Assembly (NCBI GenBank): GCA_946481735.1
Contig: CAMLOU010000125.1
Location: 1-12,273 of the forward strand
Direction: 5' to 3'
Length of the DNA stretch: 12,273 bases
Source of the DNA: an uncultured Cellvibrio sp.
GTDB taxonomy: Bacteria > Pseudomonadota > Gammaproteobacteria > Pseudomonadales > Cellvibrionaceae
How positions within the stretch are numbered: the stretch's first letter is position 1; each line of letters starts with the position of its first letter. Positions 1 to 6,095 of this stretch are shown here, one piece after another. The notes beneath the pieces are model-generated. The model was not told the DNA's origin. It made no database searches and saw nothing but the letters and a program-made list of their open reading frames with translations. The position numbers were made by a program, and so were the translations under genes.

Positions 1-432
1 ATTCTGCGCATCTTCCCAAATCACCTCGACATCAAAGTTGCCGCCTGAACCGGGAAAGCGTGCCTCAATATTCAAGCCGTCCGCAGCAGCACCGGCTGTT
101 CCTGCCGAACTGCCAGAACCATTAGCGTCGGTATCGTTACCGCCGTTAACCACGCGGGTAACAAACAATTGCTTGCCGCCGTTTTCAAAGAAAGCGCGTG
201 CGGCCAGGGCCGTATAATTCAGATGGGTTTCGTCACCAAAGGTCAGGGAACCGGGGTCGCCGTATATCCGCTCAAACTCGTTGTAGCTGGTGATAACTTC
301 CGGCGTACCACGCACAGGACCATAACGGGTCGGCCCCGCGATGCCGGCCACACTGGTGCCTACACCTTCGATAGATTTTGAACGGAAACTGACTTCTTCG
401 ACAAACACTCCAGGAGCAAGATATTCCGGCAT
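1..432 (-). CDS. Contractile tail sheath protein, N-terminal part (runs off window)
   Basis: Reading leftward from an ATG at 432, the frame stays open for 144 codons to the window edge. It begins MPEYLAPGVFVEEVSF, the classic opening of phage-tail and eCIS sheath proteins. The conserved N-terminal features follow: a GVGTSVAGIAGPTRYGP stretch, a segment on 'EVITSYNEFERIYGD', then 'ALAARAFFENGGKQLFVTRVV'. An AAGGAA Shine-Dalgarno lies about 9 bases before the ATG. Known sheath subunits polymerise around the inner tube and contract to drive it into a target. Residues about 101-120 form a Gly/Ser/Ala-rich low-complexity loop (NGGNDTDANGSGSSGTAGAAADG region), probably a surface insertion. It is the third gene of a leftward run behind the DUF4255 gene, 59 bases after the middle gene. 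Most of the protein lies outside the window, so sheath paralogue type cannot be told. Confidence 0.93.
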   Translation of the reverse strand, partial: MPEYLAPGVFVEEVSFRSKSIEGVGTSVAGIAGPTRYGPVRGTPEVITSYNEFERIYGDPGSLTFGDETHLNYTALAARAFFENGGKQLFVTRVVNGGNDTDANGSGSSAGTAGAAADGLNIEARFPGSGGNFDVEVIWEDAQN

Positions 433-491
433 GACCAGATTCCTTTTGCGTAGGTTAATGGGGCCTTAACGGCATGTTCAGGTAAAAATGT

Positions 492-1313
492 CTAACCTTG
501 TCTGAGCACAACAAAGGGTTGATCCCGACTGACAATTCGCATCGTGTTACCCGGTGTTACGGCGAACTCGATGGACGGTAAAAAATTCCCGGCTTCAGTA
601 AAGCTTTCAATGTCTGCATCAATAACTTGATCCGGGTCTATCGCTGTTATTTCGCCGGTATTTTCGATTTCTTCTTCACCCTGTGCCGGTATCTGAACGG
701 TCAACACGGCGGCATAGGTTGATGCAGGTGCGTCCTTCGCCAGGGCCGGCATACGATTTAATGGCAAGATAAAATCGCCGTGCGCATCCGCCTGTGCGAT
801 GAATTGCAAAGGGTTACCGACAGTCGGTGTGACCACTGCCGTGACCAAAGCCCAGGCGGCGGGCGTAACAGGTTGATCATCCTCTGCATCAAACATCAGT
901 GTCCCGGTCAACGCGCCGGCGGACGGAATGGCGGTACACGAGGGTGAGCGATAAAGCGCTAGCCAATGCCCTGCGCCCTGCCCTGCATTAATCGTAAAGC
1001 GTCGCGGATTAAAATAACGGCGGACCGGCGAGATAATTCCCCGCAATAAATAAGTGTCGGTAGCGGGCCGGGTAAAATCGGTTTCATCCTTTTTTGCAAT
1101 GCGTTGCAGCGTTTCCGGTTCCCGGCGAAACAACGTAGCTTGATGCGCTTTGTGAAGCACGCGCAAATCGCGTGGTGCCTGATGCACGGTGATTTTCCAG
1201 TTGTCGCGCACCGTGGGGCGATGATCCGGTGCTGAATAACCGGTGGCGTCGTAGCAGTGAATGTAATCACTGCCATGGCGCAGGGGAATTTCAAGCAATT
1301 GCGACATCAACAT
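492..1313 (-). CDS. Uncharacterised eCIS-locus protein, 273 residues
   Basis: I do not recognise a named family. The ATG at 1313 has an AAGGAA Shine-Dalgarno 6-8 bases upstream, so I prefer it to the in-frame ATG at 1307. There is no signal peptide or membrane segment. The N-terminal half (to about residue 125) is rich in Arg, His and aromatic residues. Residues about 130-200 (GALTGTLMFDAEDDQPVTPAAWALV, then DAHGDFILPLN) have the look of a carboxypeptidase-regulatory-like beta-sandwich: 'G-x-V/L...D...P..A.V...' followed by 'D..G.F.L'. A following acidic stretch (GEEEIENTGEITAIDPDQVIDADIE) leads to a beta-rich tail ending in RDQPFVVLRQG. It sits between the DUF4255 cap gene and the sheath gene with gaps of 56 and 59 bases, so it is almost certainly cotranscribed and probably a structural or assembly part of the particle. 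That role is inferred from position only. Confidence 0.8.
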   Translation of the reverse strand: MLMSQLLEIPLRHGSDYIHCYDATGYSAPDHRPTVRDNWKITVHQAPRDLRVLHKAHQATLFRREPETLQRIAKKDETDFTRPATDTYLLRGIISPVRRYFNPRRFTINAGQGAGHWLALYRSPSCTAIPSAGALTGTLMFDAEDDQPVTPAAWALVTAVVTPTVGNPLQFIAQADAHGDFILPLNRMPALAKDAPASTYAAVLTVQIPAQGEEEIENTGEITAIDPDQVIDADIESFTEAGNFLPSIEFAVTPGNTMRIVSRDQPFVVLRQG

Positions 1314-1369
1314 AAAAATTCCTTGAACAGGATTCTACTTTAGTCTTCAGGCTCGCCAACCTTCTCTAA

Positions 1370-1963
1370 TCAGTTGCCTTTTATCACGTGCATTGGTGTT
1401 ACAAGGGTTTGTACCCGTGGTCCGTTGACTCGTTCCGGCACCGGCAACAAGCGCACCGTCTTCACCAGAAAAGGCACTGATAATTTGTAGCTTCTTGGCA
1501 AGCCATCCCATATGCGCAGCAAATCTTCGGTGCTCATTTCTTCCGGAATAATCTGCACACTTTCATGGTCCTGCCAGAATTCATCCGCACCACCGATATG
1601 GGAGATATCCAGCTCCAGTGAGGCCCCTATGTGTTGCAATCCCCAACTGATCAACGCACTTTCGTTTTCACCGGTGTCGGTCCAGGCAACCAGCAGAAAA
1701 TGCAAATTGATCGGCAGCTCCGGCTGCATAGGCTTGGTGGTGTTAGTAGGATTCAGGTACCGGTTCCTGCCGAACGGATCTACCGACACACGGTGTAGAT
1801 AAATGCCAAGGTGATTGCCTGTCGGCTCCGCGTCCAACTCTTTGGTACCCAGAATCAGAACGCCGGGCGAGGTAATAAAACTGGCGAGATCTGCGTCGGC
1901 ACGCAGCTCCAGAAAATTCCTTAATGCTTCCAATATTGCTGGAACCGCCCTGAACGATGCCAC
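1370..1963 (-). CDS. DUF4255 (Pvc16/Afp16-like) tail-terminator protein
   Basis: 197 residues beginning MASFRAVPAILEALRNFLELR. It matches the DUF4255/Pvc16_N pattern: an N-terminal helix (A-I-x-x-x-T/L-x-x-L-x-x-x-L), 'PGVLILGTKELDAEPTGNHLGIYLHRVSVDPFGRNR', then 'PELPINLHFLLVAWTDTGENESALISWGLQHI' and a C-terminal 'LPRSYKLSVPFLVKTVRL'. In Afp and PVC particles the homologue caps the distal end of the tube and sheath and sets tail length. The start is GTG: the codon just upstream in frame is TGA, and GGAGGT lies 8 bases before it, a strong Shine-Dalgarno. It is the first gene of the leftward run and the first contractile-particle gene next to the divergent regulator, so the operon promoter should lie in 1964-2387. 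Confidence 0.9.
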   Translation of the reverse strand: MASFRAVPAILEALRNFLELRADADLASFITSPGVLILGTKELDAEPTGNHLGIYLHRVSVDPFGRNRYLNPTNTTKPMQPELPINLHFLLVAWTDTGENESALISWGLQHIGASLELDISHIGGADEFWQDHESVQIIPEEMSTEDLLRIWDGLPRSYKLSVPFLVKTVRLLPVPERVNGPRVQTLVTPMHVIKGN

Positions 1964-2177
1964 TCAGCTACACCTCCATTTCCGTTTTAACTTTCAGGTA
2001 TGGAGAGCAAGCTCTATGCCATTCGAAAACGTGGTATCTAACGTATTGAAAAACCACCTAATTTTTATTTTTTTAAAAAGCGACCCGGGTAAAAAAATAC
2101 GCACTGACTTTATGCCAGATAAATCACCACGAACCGCTGCATTGCTGTATGTGCTCGCATATCCATCGATGGTTTGG

Positions 2178-2197
2178 TTTCACCCATGCGGGTGAAA
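2178..2197. repeat. Perfect 8-bp-arm hairpin/dyad
   Basis: TTTCACCC and GGGTGAAA are exact inverted repeats around the 4-base loop ATGC. There is no following T-run, so it is not a classic terminator. It could be an operator for a dimeric regulator or an RNA structure in a leader. A 10-bp palindrome, CCATCGATGG, ends five bases before it (2163-2172). Function unknown. Confidence 0.6.
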
Positions 2198-2305
2198 GAT
2201 TACCCACATCAGGAATTTTTAGAATTGCGAAAGCAATCAACGAGGAGCGATTCGCTTTGACTGCAGGAGAAATTTTGACAGGATATAGAACGGCGCCTGT
2301 TTTTT

Positions 2306-2334
2306 TGCATCCAAATTTGCGCCCTGCACGTATT
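2306..2334 (+). promoter_or_regulatory. Candidate ECF (SigK-type) promoter of the sigma operon
   Basis: -35-like TGCATCC at 2306-2312, a 16-base spacer, and -10-like CGTATT at 2329-2334; the implied start is near 2340, about 45 bases before the sigma ATG. The same arrangement recurs in front of the DUF4331 gene (3855-3883). The M. tuberculosis SigK consensus (CCATCC - 16/17 - CCGAAT) shares the CATCC core and the spacing. This suggests the sigma factor drives its own transcription. Found by eye, not by motif statistics. Confidence 0.6.
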
Positions 2335-2387
2335 ACCTCCGCTAACCCCTATTTTTATCCTCGACACAATAATAGAGACACTACCTT

Positions 2388-2936
2388 ATGGATGACTCAC
2401 ACCAGCATTACCTGCGCCTGCTGAGCGCCACCGCGCAAGGTGACCGACAGGCATTTTCCGAGCTTTACCATGACACGGCGGGAAAACTCTACGCCATCAG
2501 TTTGCAGATGCTGCGCCGACGCGATTGGGCTGAGGATGCAGTACAGGAAGCCTATGTGCGTATCTGGCACAACGCGGGTGAATATCAGCAGGAAAAAGGG
2601 ACCGTGCTGACATGGATGATCAGTATCGTGCGTTATCGCGCCCTGGACATGCTGCGCGCAACCAAAAGCCGGCGCGAGGTCGATACTGATGATTATCCAG
2701 CTGAGGCGGAAGATCATCAGTCGCCAGAACTGGAACTGTATGAAAAGCGTGAACGTGTACGCATTGATAAATGCATGGATCACCTTGAGGGGCCGCAGCG
2801 CCAGGCTATTCATCTGGCGTACTTCAAAGGGCTGACACACATTGAGGTGTGTGATCATCTGGAGTCGCCGCTTGGTTCAGTCAAAAGCTGGATTCGTCGC
2901 GGACTGGAACGCTTAAAAAGGTGTCTTGAATCATGA
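2388..2936 (+). CDS. ECF RNA polymerase sigma factor, SigK-like
   Basis: 182 residues with the two-domain plan of ECF sigma factors. Region 2 spans about residues 20-93 (DRQAFSELYHDTAGKLYAIS, then DWAEDAVQEAYVRIW and the -10-binding WMISIVRYRALDMLR). An acidic linker covers about 94-120. Region 4 spans about 125-178, with helix-turn-helix 'GLTHIEVCDHLESPLGSVKSWIRRGLERLK' for -35 recognition. Cys129 and Cys179 flank region 4 and are spaced 50 residues apart, as are Cys133 and Cys183 of M. tuberculosis SigK, which form a redox-sensitive disulfide; Cys155 is extra. The ATG has only a weak AGAGA ribosome site, but there is no better start. The TGA overlaps the start of the anti-sigma gene (ATGA), implying translational coupling. 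It probably activates its own operon and the DUF4331 operon downstream through the shared promoter element. Confidence 0.95.
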   Translation: MDDSHQHYLRLLSATAQGDRQAFSELYHDTAGKLYAISLQMLRRRDWAEDAVQEAYVRIWHNAGEYQQEKGTVLTWMISIVRYRALDMLRATKSRREVDTDDYPAEAEDHQSPELELYEKRERVRIDKCMDHLEGPQRQAIHLAYFKGLTHIEVCDHLESPLGSVKSWIRRGLERLKRCLES

Positions 2937-3640
2937 ATTATCTTACCGAAGAACGCCAGAACGCCTTAGCGTCAGAGTATGTGCTCGGCACACTTCACGG
3001 AGCTGCCCGTGTACGCTATCAACGCCTGTTAATGCAACACCCTTCCATGCGCCATAGCCTCTGGTACTGGGAAAGATACCTTAACGCCCTGGGCGGAGCC
3101 CTGCCCTCTGTGACACCGCGCCCACGGGTGTGGGAAAACATTCAAGCCCGGCTCGGGTTTGATGAGACGCCCCGTGTACCAAACGATAACGTTGTTGAGC
3201 TACCGATCCGACGCACTCCGCGACGTTGGCAATGGCTCGCAGGCCTATCAACAGCGGCGGCGGTCTTGTTCGCTGTGCTGTTGATGTGGCCACAGCCTGT
3301 CTCAATAACGACACCGCCGCAGGTGGCCATTGTGCAAGGTGATAAAGCGCAAGCCCTCTGGCTGATTGAGCTGGGGACCGATACTCTTGAAGTTCAGGCA
3401 ACGGACAAACTGCAAGCCCAAACAGATAAGGATTATGAGTTGTGGCTAGTGGCAGCTGATGGTCGCGCGCCAGTCTCTCTCGGTATCTTGCCCAAACAGG
3501 GCAAGCTGGTTCTGCCCCGCATAGACCTGGTGGATCAGGTGGAGATCGCAGTACTGGCGGTCAGTCTTGAACCGTTAGGCGGTTCACCGACAGGCCAGCC
3601 CACCACGGTGCTGTATACCGCTGAACTGGTCACGCTGTAG
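2933..3640 (+). CDS. Membrane anti-sigma factor, RskA type
   Basis: 235 residues. The cytoplasmic N-terminal domain (about 1-75: 'ALASEYVLGTLHGAARVRYQRLL', 'RHSLWYWERYLNALGGALP', 'VWENIQARLG') is the RskA-family sigma-binding region and lacks the HxxxCxxC zinc motif of ZAS anti-sigmas. A single membrane helix lies at about 99-119 (WQWLAGLSTAAAVLFAVLLMW), preceded by Arg-rich 'RRTPRRW', placing the C-terminus in the periplasm. The C-terminal domain has the RskA signatures 'YELWLVAADG' (168-177) and 'AVSLEPLGGSPTGQPT' (209-224). In this family the protein holds the sigma factor at the membrane and is released by conformational change or regulated proteolysis. It overlaps the sigma gene by 4 bases, and a strong terminator follows. 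The periplasmic domain is where the envelope signal would be sensed; the signal is not visible here. Confidence 0.94.
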   Translation: MNYLTEERQNALASEYVLGTLHGAARVRYQRLLMQHPSMRHSLWYWERYLNALGGALPSVTPRPRVWENIQARLGFDETPRVPNDNVVELPIRRTPRRWQWLAGLSTAAAVLFAVLLMWPQPVSITTPPQVAIVQGDKAQALWLIELGTDTLEVQATDKLQAQTDKDYELWLVAADGRAPVSLGILPKQGKLVLPRIDLVDQVEIAVLAVSLEPLGGSPTGQPTTVLYTAELVTL

Positions 3641-3674
3641 CAATCACGCACAAGATAGAATCAAGAAGCAACAG

Positions 3675-3702
3675 ACAAAAGGCCCTTAACAGGGCCTTTT
3701 GT
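3675..3702 (+). terminator. Rho-independent-type terminator after anti-sigma gene
   Basis: The arms ACAAAAGGCCCT (3675-3686) and AGGGCCTTTTGT (3691-3702) pair perfectly over 12 bp around the 4-base loop TAAC. The GC core is flanked by A and T tracts, so it works as an intrinsic terminator with its T-tract inside the stem. It lies 34 bases past the anti-sigma stop and separates the regulator pair from the DUF4331 operon, which therefore needs its own promoter. Confidence 0.9.
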
Positions 3703-3854
3703 TTATGCGGTCTTCCCTCTTTAGTTTTTGGTCTTCGACATCTTCCTCATCAGTGACTTCCTGTTCAATCCCACTCGGCAACAGCCGCCCCGAGACCATC
3801 ATCACGTGTTCGTCTGGCGTTCGGCGAATGTATACATTTTATTTTACGAAATAC

Positions 3855-3883
3855 TGCATCCGATTCCTGAGTTGAACCGTTAT
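3855..3883 (+). promoter_or_regulatory. Candidate ECF (SigK-type) promoter of the DUF4331 operon
   Basis: TGCATCC at 3855-3861, a 16-base spacer, then CGTTAT at 3878-3883, giving a predicted start near 3889-3891 and a leader of about 28-30 bases that carries the AAGGAA ribosome site (3908-3913). The -35 heptamer and spacer length are identical to those upstream of the sigma gene; -10 elements agree as CGT(A/T). On the plus strand I saw TGCATCC only at these two places. Confidence 0.62.
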
Positions 3884-3918
3884 GGATATGCAATCCACAT
3901 CTACGAGAAGGAAATATC

Positions 3919-5508
3919 ATGAAGACTACTTATCTATCGGCAGTTATCGGCGCCCTGTGTGCCGGTCTCATTTCTGTCAACAGCCTGGCGTCCAGCCACC
4001 GCGAAGCACCTAATGTCACCCGTATACCAACACTCGACTCGACTGACTTTTATGCGTTTAACAGCTATGAAAGTGGGCGCGGTGACTATGTCACCCTGAT
4101 TGCCAACTACATTCCGTTGCAAGATGCCTACGGCGGCCCGAATTATTTTGCGATGGACCCGGCGGGTGTTTATAGCATTCACATTGACAATAACGGCGAT
4201 GCCGTTGAAGACCTGACGTATGAGTTTCGTTTCACCCAGGCACTGGCAGGTGGTGAAGGTGTGAAGCTGACGGTAGGCCCCGAGGGCAATACGCGATCCG
4301 TCGCTGTGCCGTTAAAAAATGTCGGTGGCGTATCGGCTGGGGATATGTCGGCGGTAAATTTTAGCGAGAGCTACAGTATCAAATTAGTGACGGGCAATCG
4401 CCGCACCGGCACCTCCGCCGAGGTGATGAATGCGACCACGCCCGGCACCAGCTTTAATAAACCCTTGGATTTTATCGGCACCAAGAGCTTCAGTTCGATC
4501 GAAGCCTACGCCACCTATGCAGACAGTTTTATCTACGACATTACCATCCCCAATTGCAGCACGGCTGGTCGTGTATTCGTCGGCCAACGCAAAGATCCCT
4601 TCGTGGTAAATCTGGGTAAAACCTTTGATTTGGTGAATTACGTTCCGGTCGAAGGTGACAGTGCACCGGGTGCTGGCGACGGTGAGGGTTTCCCGGGCGG
4701 GATTACACAAGCCGCCAGCAATGATGATCTGCAATTCAAGAATGTCACGGCGATTGCGCTTGAAATTCCCAAAGCGTGCCTGACCGGCAGCGGTAATGGG
4801 AGTATCGGTACCTGGACCACCGCGAGCCTGCCCCAGGCGCGAATCCTCAACCCACACGCCTCATTCAATAACACCGAAGTGAATGGCGGAGCATTAACCC
4901 AGGTATCGCGTTTGGGCAATCCATTGGTAAATGAGTTGGTTATCGGCCTGAAAGATAAAGACCGCTTTTCCAGCGCAGAACCCAAAGATGACGGTCAGTT
5001 TGCCGATTACGTTACCCATCCATCCTTGCCGGAATTGTTGAATATTCTCTTCAAGGACGCCGTCAACACCACGCTCGGTGCCAGCCTGCCGACTTTGGCG
5101 CCCACCAACTTTCCACGCACAGATCTGGTAACAGCATTCCTCACCGGCTTCCCCGGCGTTAACCAGCTCGCCACAGTCACGCCCTCGGAAATGCTGCGTC
5201 TGAATACCGGCATCGGCGCTACTCCGGTCGCTGAGCAATCACCATTCGGCGTAGCCGGCGATGATCTGGCGGGTTTCCCTAATGGCCGTCGTCCCGGTGA
5301 TGATGTGGTGGATATTGCGTTGCGCGTGGTGATGGGACGTCTGTGTTACCCAATACCGGTTAATGGCGTTGATACCGATCTCGGTTTGTGTGAACCGGCT
5401 GATGCCAATGTCGGTAACGTGGCTTTTACCGACGGCGCGCCGCTTGATGCATCGATGATGAAGGCGACCTTTCCCTATCTGGCTGATCCACTGCCAGGCT
5501 CACAATAA
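3919..5508 (+). CDS. Exported DUF4331 protein
   Basis: 529 residues. A signal peptide covers about 1-24 (MKTTYLSAVIGALCAGLISVNSLA), followed at once by the family hallmark SSHREAP (25-31) and 'PTLDSTDFYAFNSYESGRGDYVTLIANYIPLQDAYGGPNYFAMDPAGVYSIHIDNNGD', the conserved opening of DUF4331 proteins. Later family features include 'TKSFSSIEAYATYADSFIYDI', 'VFVGQRKDPFVVNLGKTFDLVN', 'VTAIALEIPKACL', 'LGNPLVNELVIGLKDKDRFSSAEPKDDGQFADYVTHPSLPELL' and near the end 'GRRPGDDVVDIALRVVMG'. No biochemical role for the family is firmly known to me. Cys residues near 'IPNCS', 'PKACL', 'GRLCYP' and 'LGLCEPA' could form periplasmic disulfides. It starts with AAGGAA before the ATG and heads the five-gene operon directly behind the candidate ECF promoter, so it is likely the most strongly induced member. 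Probably periplasmic or surface located. Confidence 0.93.
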   Translation: MKTTYLSAVIGALCAGLISVNSLASSHREAPNVTRIPTLDSTDFYAFNSYESGRGDYVTLIANYIPLQDAYGGPNYFAMDPAGVYSIHIDNNGDAVEDLTYEFRFTQALAGGEGVKLTVGPEGNTRSVAVPLKNVGGVSAGDMSAVNFSESYSIKLVTGNRRTGTSAEVMNATTPGTSFNKPLDFIGTKSFSSIEAYATYADSFIYDITIPNCSTAGRVFVGQRKDPFVVNLGKTFDLVNYVPVEGDSAPGAGDGEGFPGGITQAASNDDLQFKNVTAIALEIPKACLTGSGNGSIGTWTTASLPQARILNPHASFNNTEVNGGALTQVSRLGNPLVNELVIGLKDKDRFSSAEPKDDGQFADYVTHPSLPELLNILFKDAVNTTLGASLPTLAPTNFPRTDLVTAFLTGFPGVNQLATVTPSEMLRLNTGIGATPVAEQSPFGVAGDDLAGFPNGRRPGDDVVDIALRVVMGRLCYPIPVNGVDTDLGLCEPADANVGNVAFTDGAPLDASMMKATFPYLADPLPGSQ

Positions 5509-5518
5509 GGAGCACGTC

Positions 5519-6016
5519 ATGAACAATCATCATGTGTTATTGCCGCTGCTGTTCGCCACTGCGTTGATCGGGTGCGGTGGAAGCGATGGCAAACCAAAAC
5601 CGCCGAAGATAAACACCGCCCCGGTTGCAACCGCGGCCAGTTTTACTACCCAGGCGGATACCGAACTCAGCGGCATGCTTGAAGGGATGGATGCTGATCG
5701 GGACTCCCTGACCTTTGCCGCTGCGGAGCAACCCTCTCTGGGCACATTAACGCTTACTGCCAATGGTGGCTTTACCTATTTGCCGAACGCGACTGTGACA
5801 GGTATGGATCAATTTACCTTTACGGTTTCGGATGGCAAGGCAACGTCCATGACTGCCACGGTGAATATCACTATCGATGCATTGCAAGTGTCATTCAATG
5901 ATTACAGTCGTGCAGCCTTTGAACAATCAGCCACCGATGAACCTTTGCCGGTTAATGGTCGCGAGTTTGAACAGGATGTGACCGAGCCGACGGCTTACGA
6001 CGACCTGCTGGAATAA
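5519..6016 (+). CDS. Lipoprotein with one Ig/cadherin-like repeat domain
   Basis: 165 residues. The N-terminus is a lipoprotein signal: hydrophobic core, then lipobox L16-I17-G18-Cys19; Gly follows the Cys, not Asp, which favours outer-membrane sorting. A short Lys/Pro linker (KPKPPK) precedes one Big_9/cadherin-like domain at about 33-123: 'NTAPVATAASFTTQADTELSG', 'DADRDSLTFAAAEQPSLGTLTLTANGGFTYLPNATVTGMDQFTFTVSDGKA'. The DADRDSL segment resembles the calcium-binding loop of such domains. An acidic C-terminal tail (EQSATDEPLPVNGREFEQDVTEPTAYDDLLE) follows. It starts 10 bases after the DUF4331 stop with TAAGGAG overlapping that stop codon, so the two are tightly coupled. It may anchor or present a partner protein at the outer membrane; no exact function is known. 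Confidence 0.85.
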   Translation: MNNHHVLLPLLFATALIGCGGSDGKPKPPKINTAPVATAASFTTQADTELSGMLEGMDADRDSLTFAAAEQPSLGTLTLTANGGFTYLPNATVTGMDQFTFTVSDGKATSMTATVNITIDALQVSFNDYSRAAFEQSATDEPLPVNGREFEQDVTEPTAYDDLLE

Positions 6017-6037
6017 ATCAGGGCTGAACATAAAAAC

Positions 6038-6076
6038 ACACATCGCCACGGACGGCGCCTTACCGATTCGATGTGT
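6038..6076 (+). repeat. Inverted repeat in leader of TPR gene
   Basis: ACACATCG (6038-6045) and CGATGTGT (6069-6076) are exact 8-bp arms; a smaller GCC/GGC pairing (6045-6047 with 6054-6056) lies inside. It ends eight bases before the TPR gene's AGGA ribosome site, in the only gap of more than 20 bases inside the operon. No T-run follows, so it is not an ordinary terminator; it could influence mRNA processing or translation. Confidence 0.45.
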
Positions 6077-6095
6077 ATTCACCAGGAATTTGCTT

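Larger units (their letters stand above)
1964..2387. other. Divergent intergenic spacer between eCIS operon and sigma gene
   Basis: 424 bases with no gene I can support. Short open frames here lack ribosome sites and known sequence features. It must hold the promoters of both the leftward contractile-particle operon and the rightward sigma operon. Visible structure: the DUF4255 ribosome site GGAGGT (minus strand, 1972-1977); an AGAGC-AA-GCTCT dyad at 2004-2015, inside the presumed leader; an AT-rich block at about 2041-2100 with long A and T runs; the palindrome CCATCGATGG at 2163-2172; a perfect hairpin at 2178-2197; a TTGACA hexamer at 2275-2280 without a convincing -10 partner; and the ECF-type promoter at 2306-2334. 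I found no convincing sigma-70 promoter for the leftward operon by eye. Confidence 0.7.

Noticed and set aside
2275..2303. Possible sigma-70 promoter from TTGACA at 2275-2280
   Set aside because: At 16-18 bases downstream there is only a T-run with no TATAAT-like hexamer, so it is not supported.
1815..2424. Two plus-strand open frames (1815-2195 and 2149-2424) in and around the divergent spacer
   Set aside because: The first overlaps the DUF4255 gene antisense; the second runs into the sigma gene in another frame. Neither has a good ribosome site or protein-like composition.
2534..2540. Minus-strand TGCATCC inside the sigma gene (and another at 6437-6443)
   Set aside because: No CGT-type -10 at 16 bases and no gene start downstream on that strand; about the number of chance 7-mer hits expected in 12 kb on two strands.
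3641..3918. Cobalamin or other riboswitch ahead of the HupE/receptor operon
   Set aside because: No conserved B12-box-like sequence seen, and the predicted leader from the ECF promoter is only about 30 bases.
3728..3922. 64-residue open frame upstream of the DUF4331 gene
   Set aside because: No ribosome site, no recognisable sequence, and it covers the candidate promoter and the DUF4331 start codon in another frame.
6090..6095. TTG start two codons before the TPR ATG
   Set aside because: It lies directly against the AGGA ribosome site (6084-6087); the ATG at 6096 has the correct spacing.
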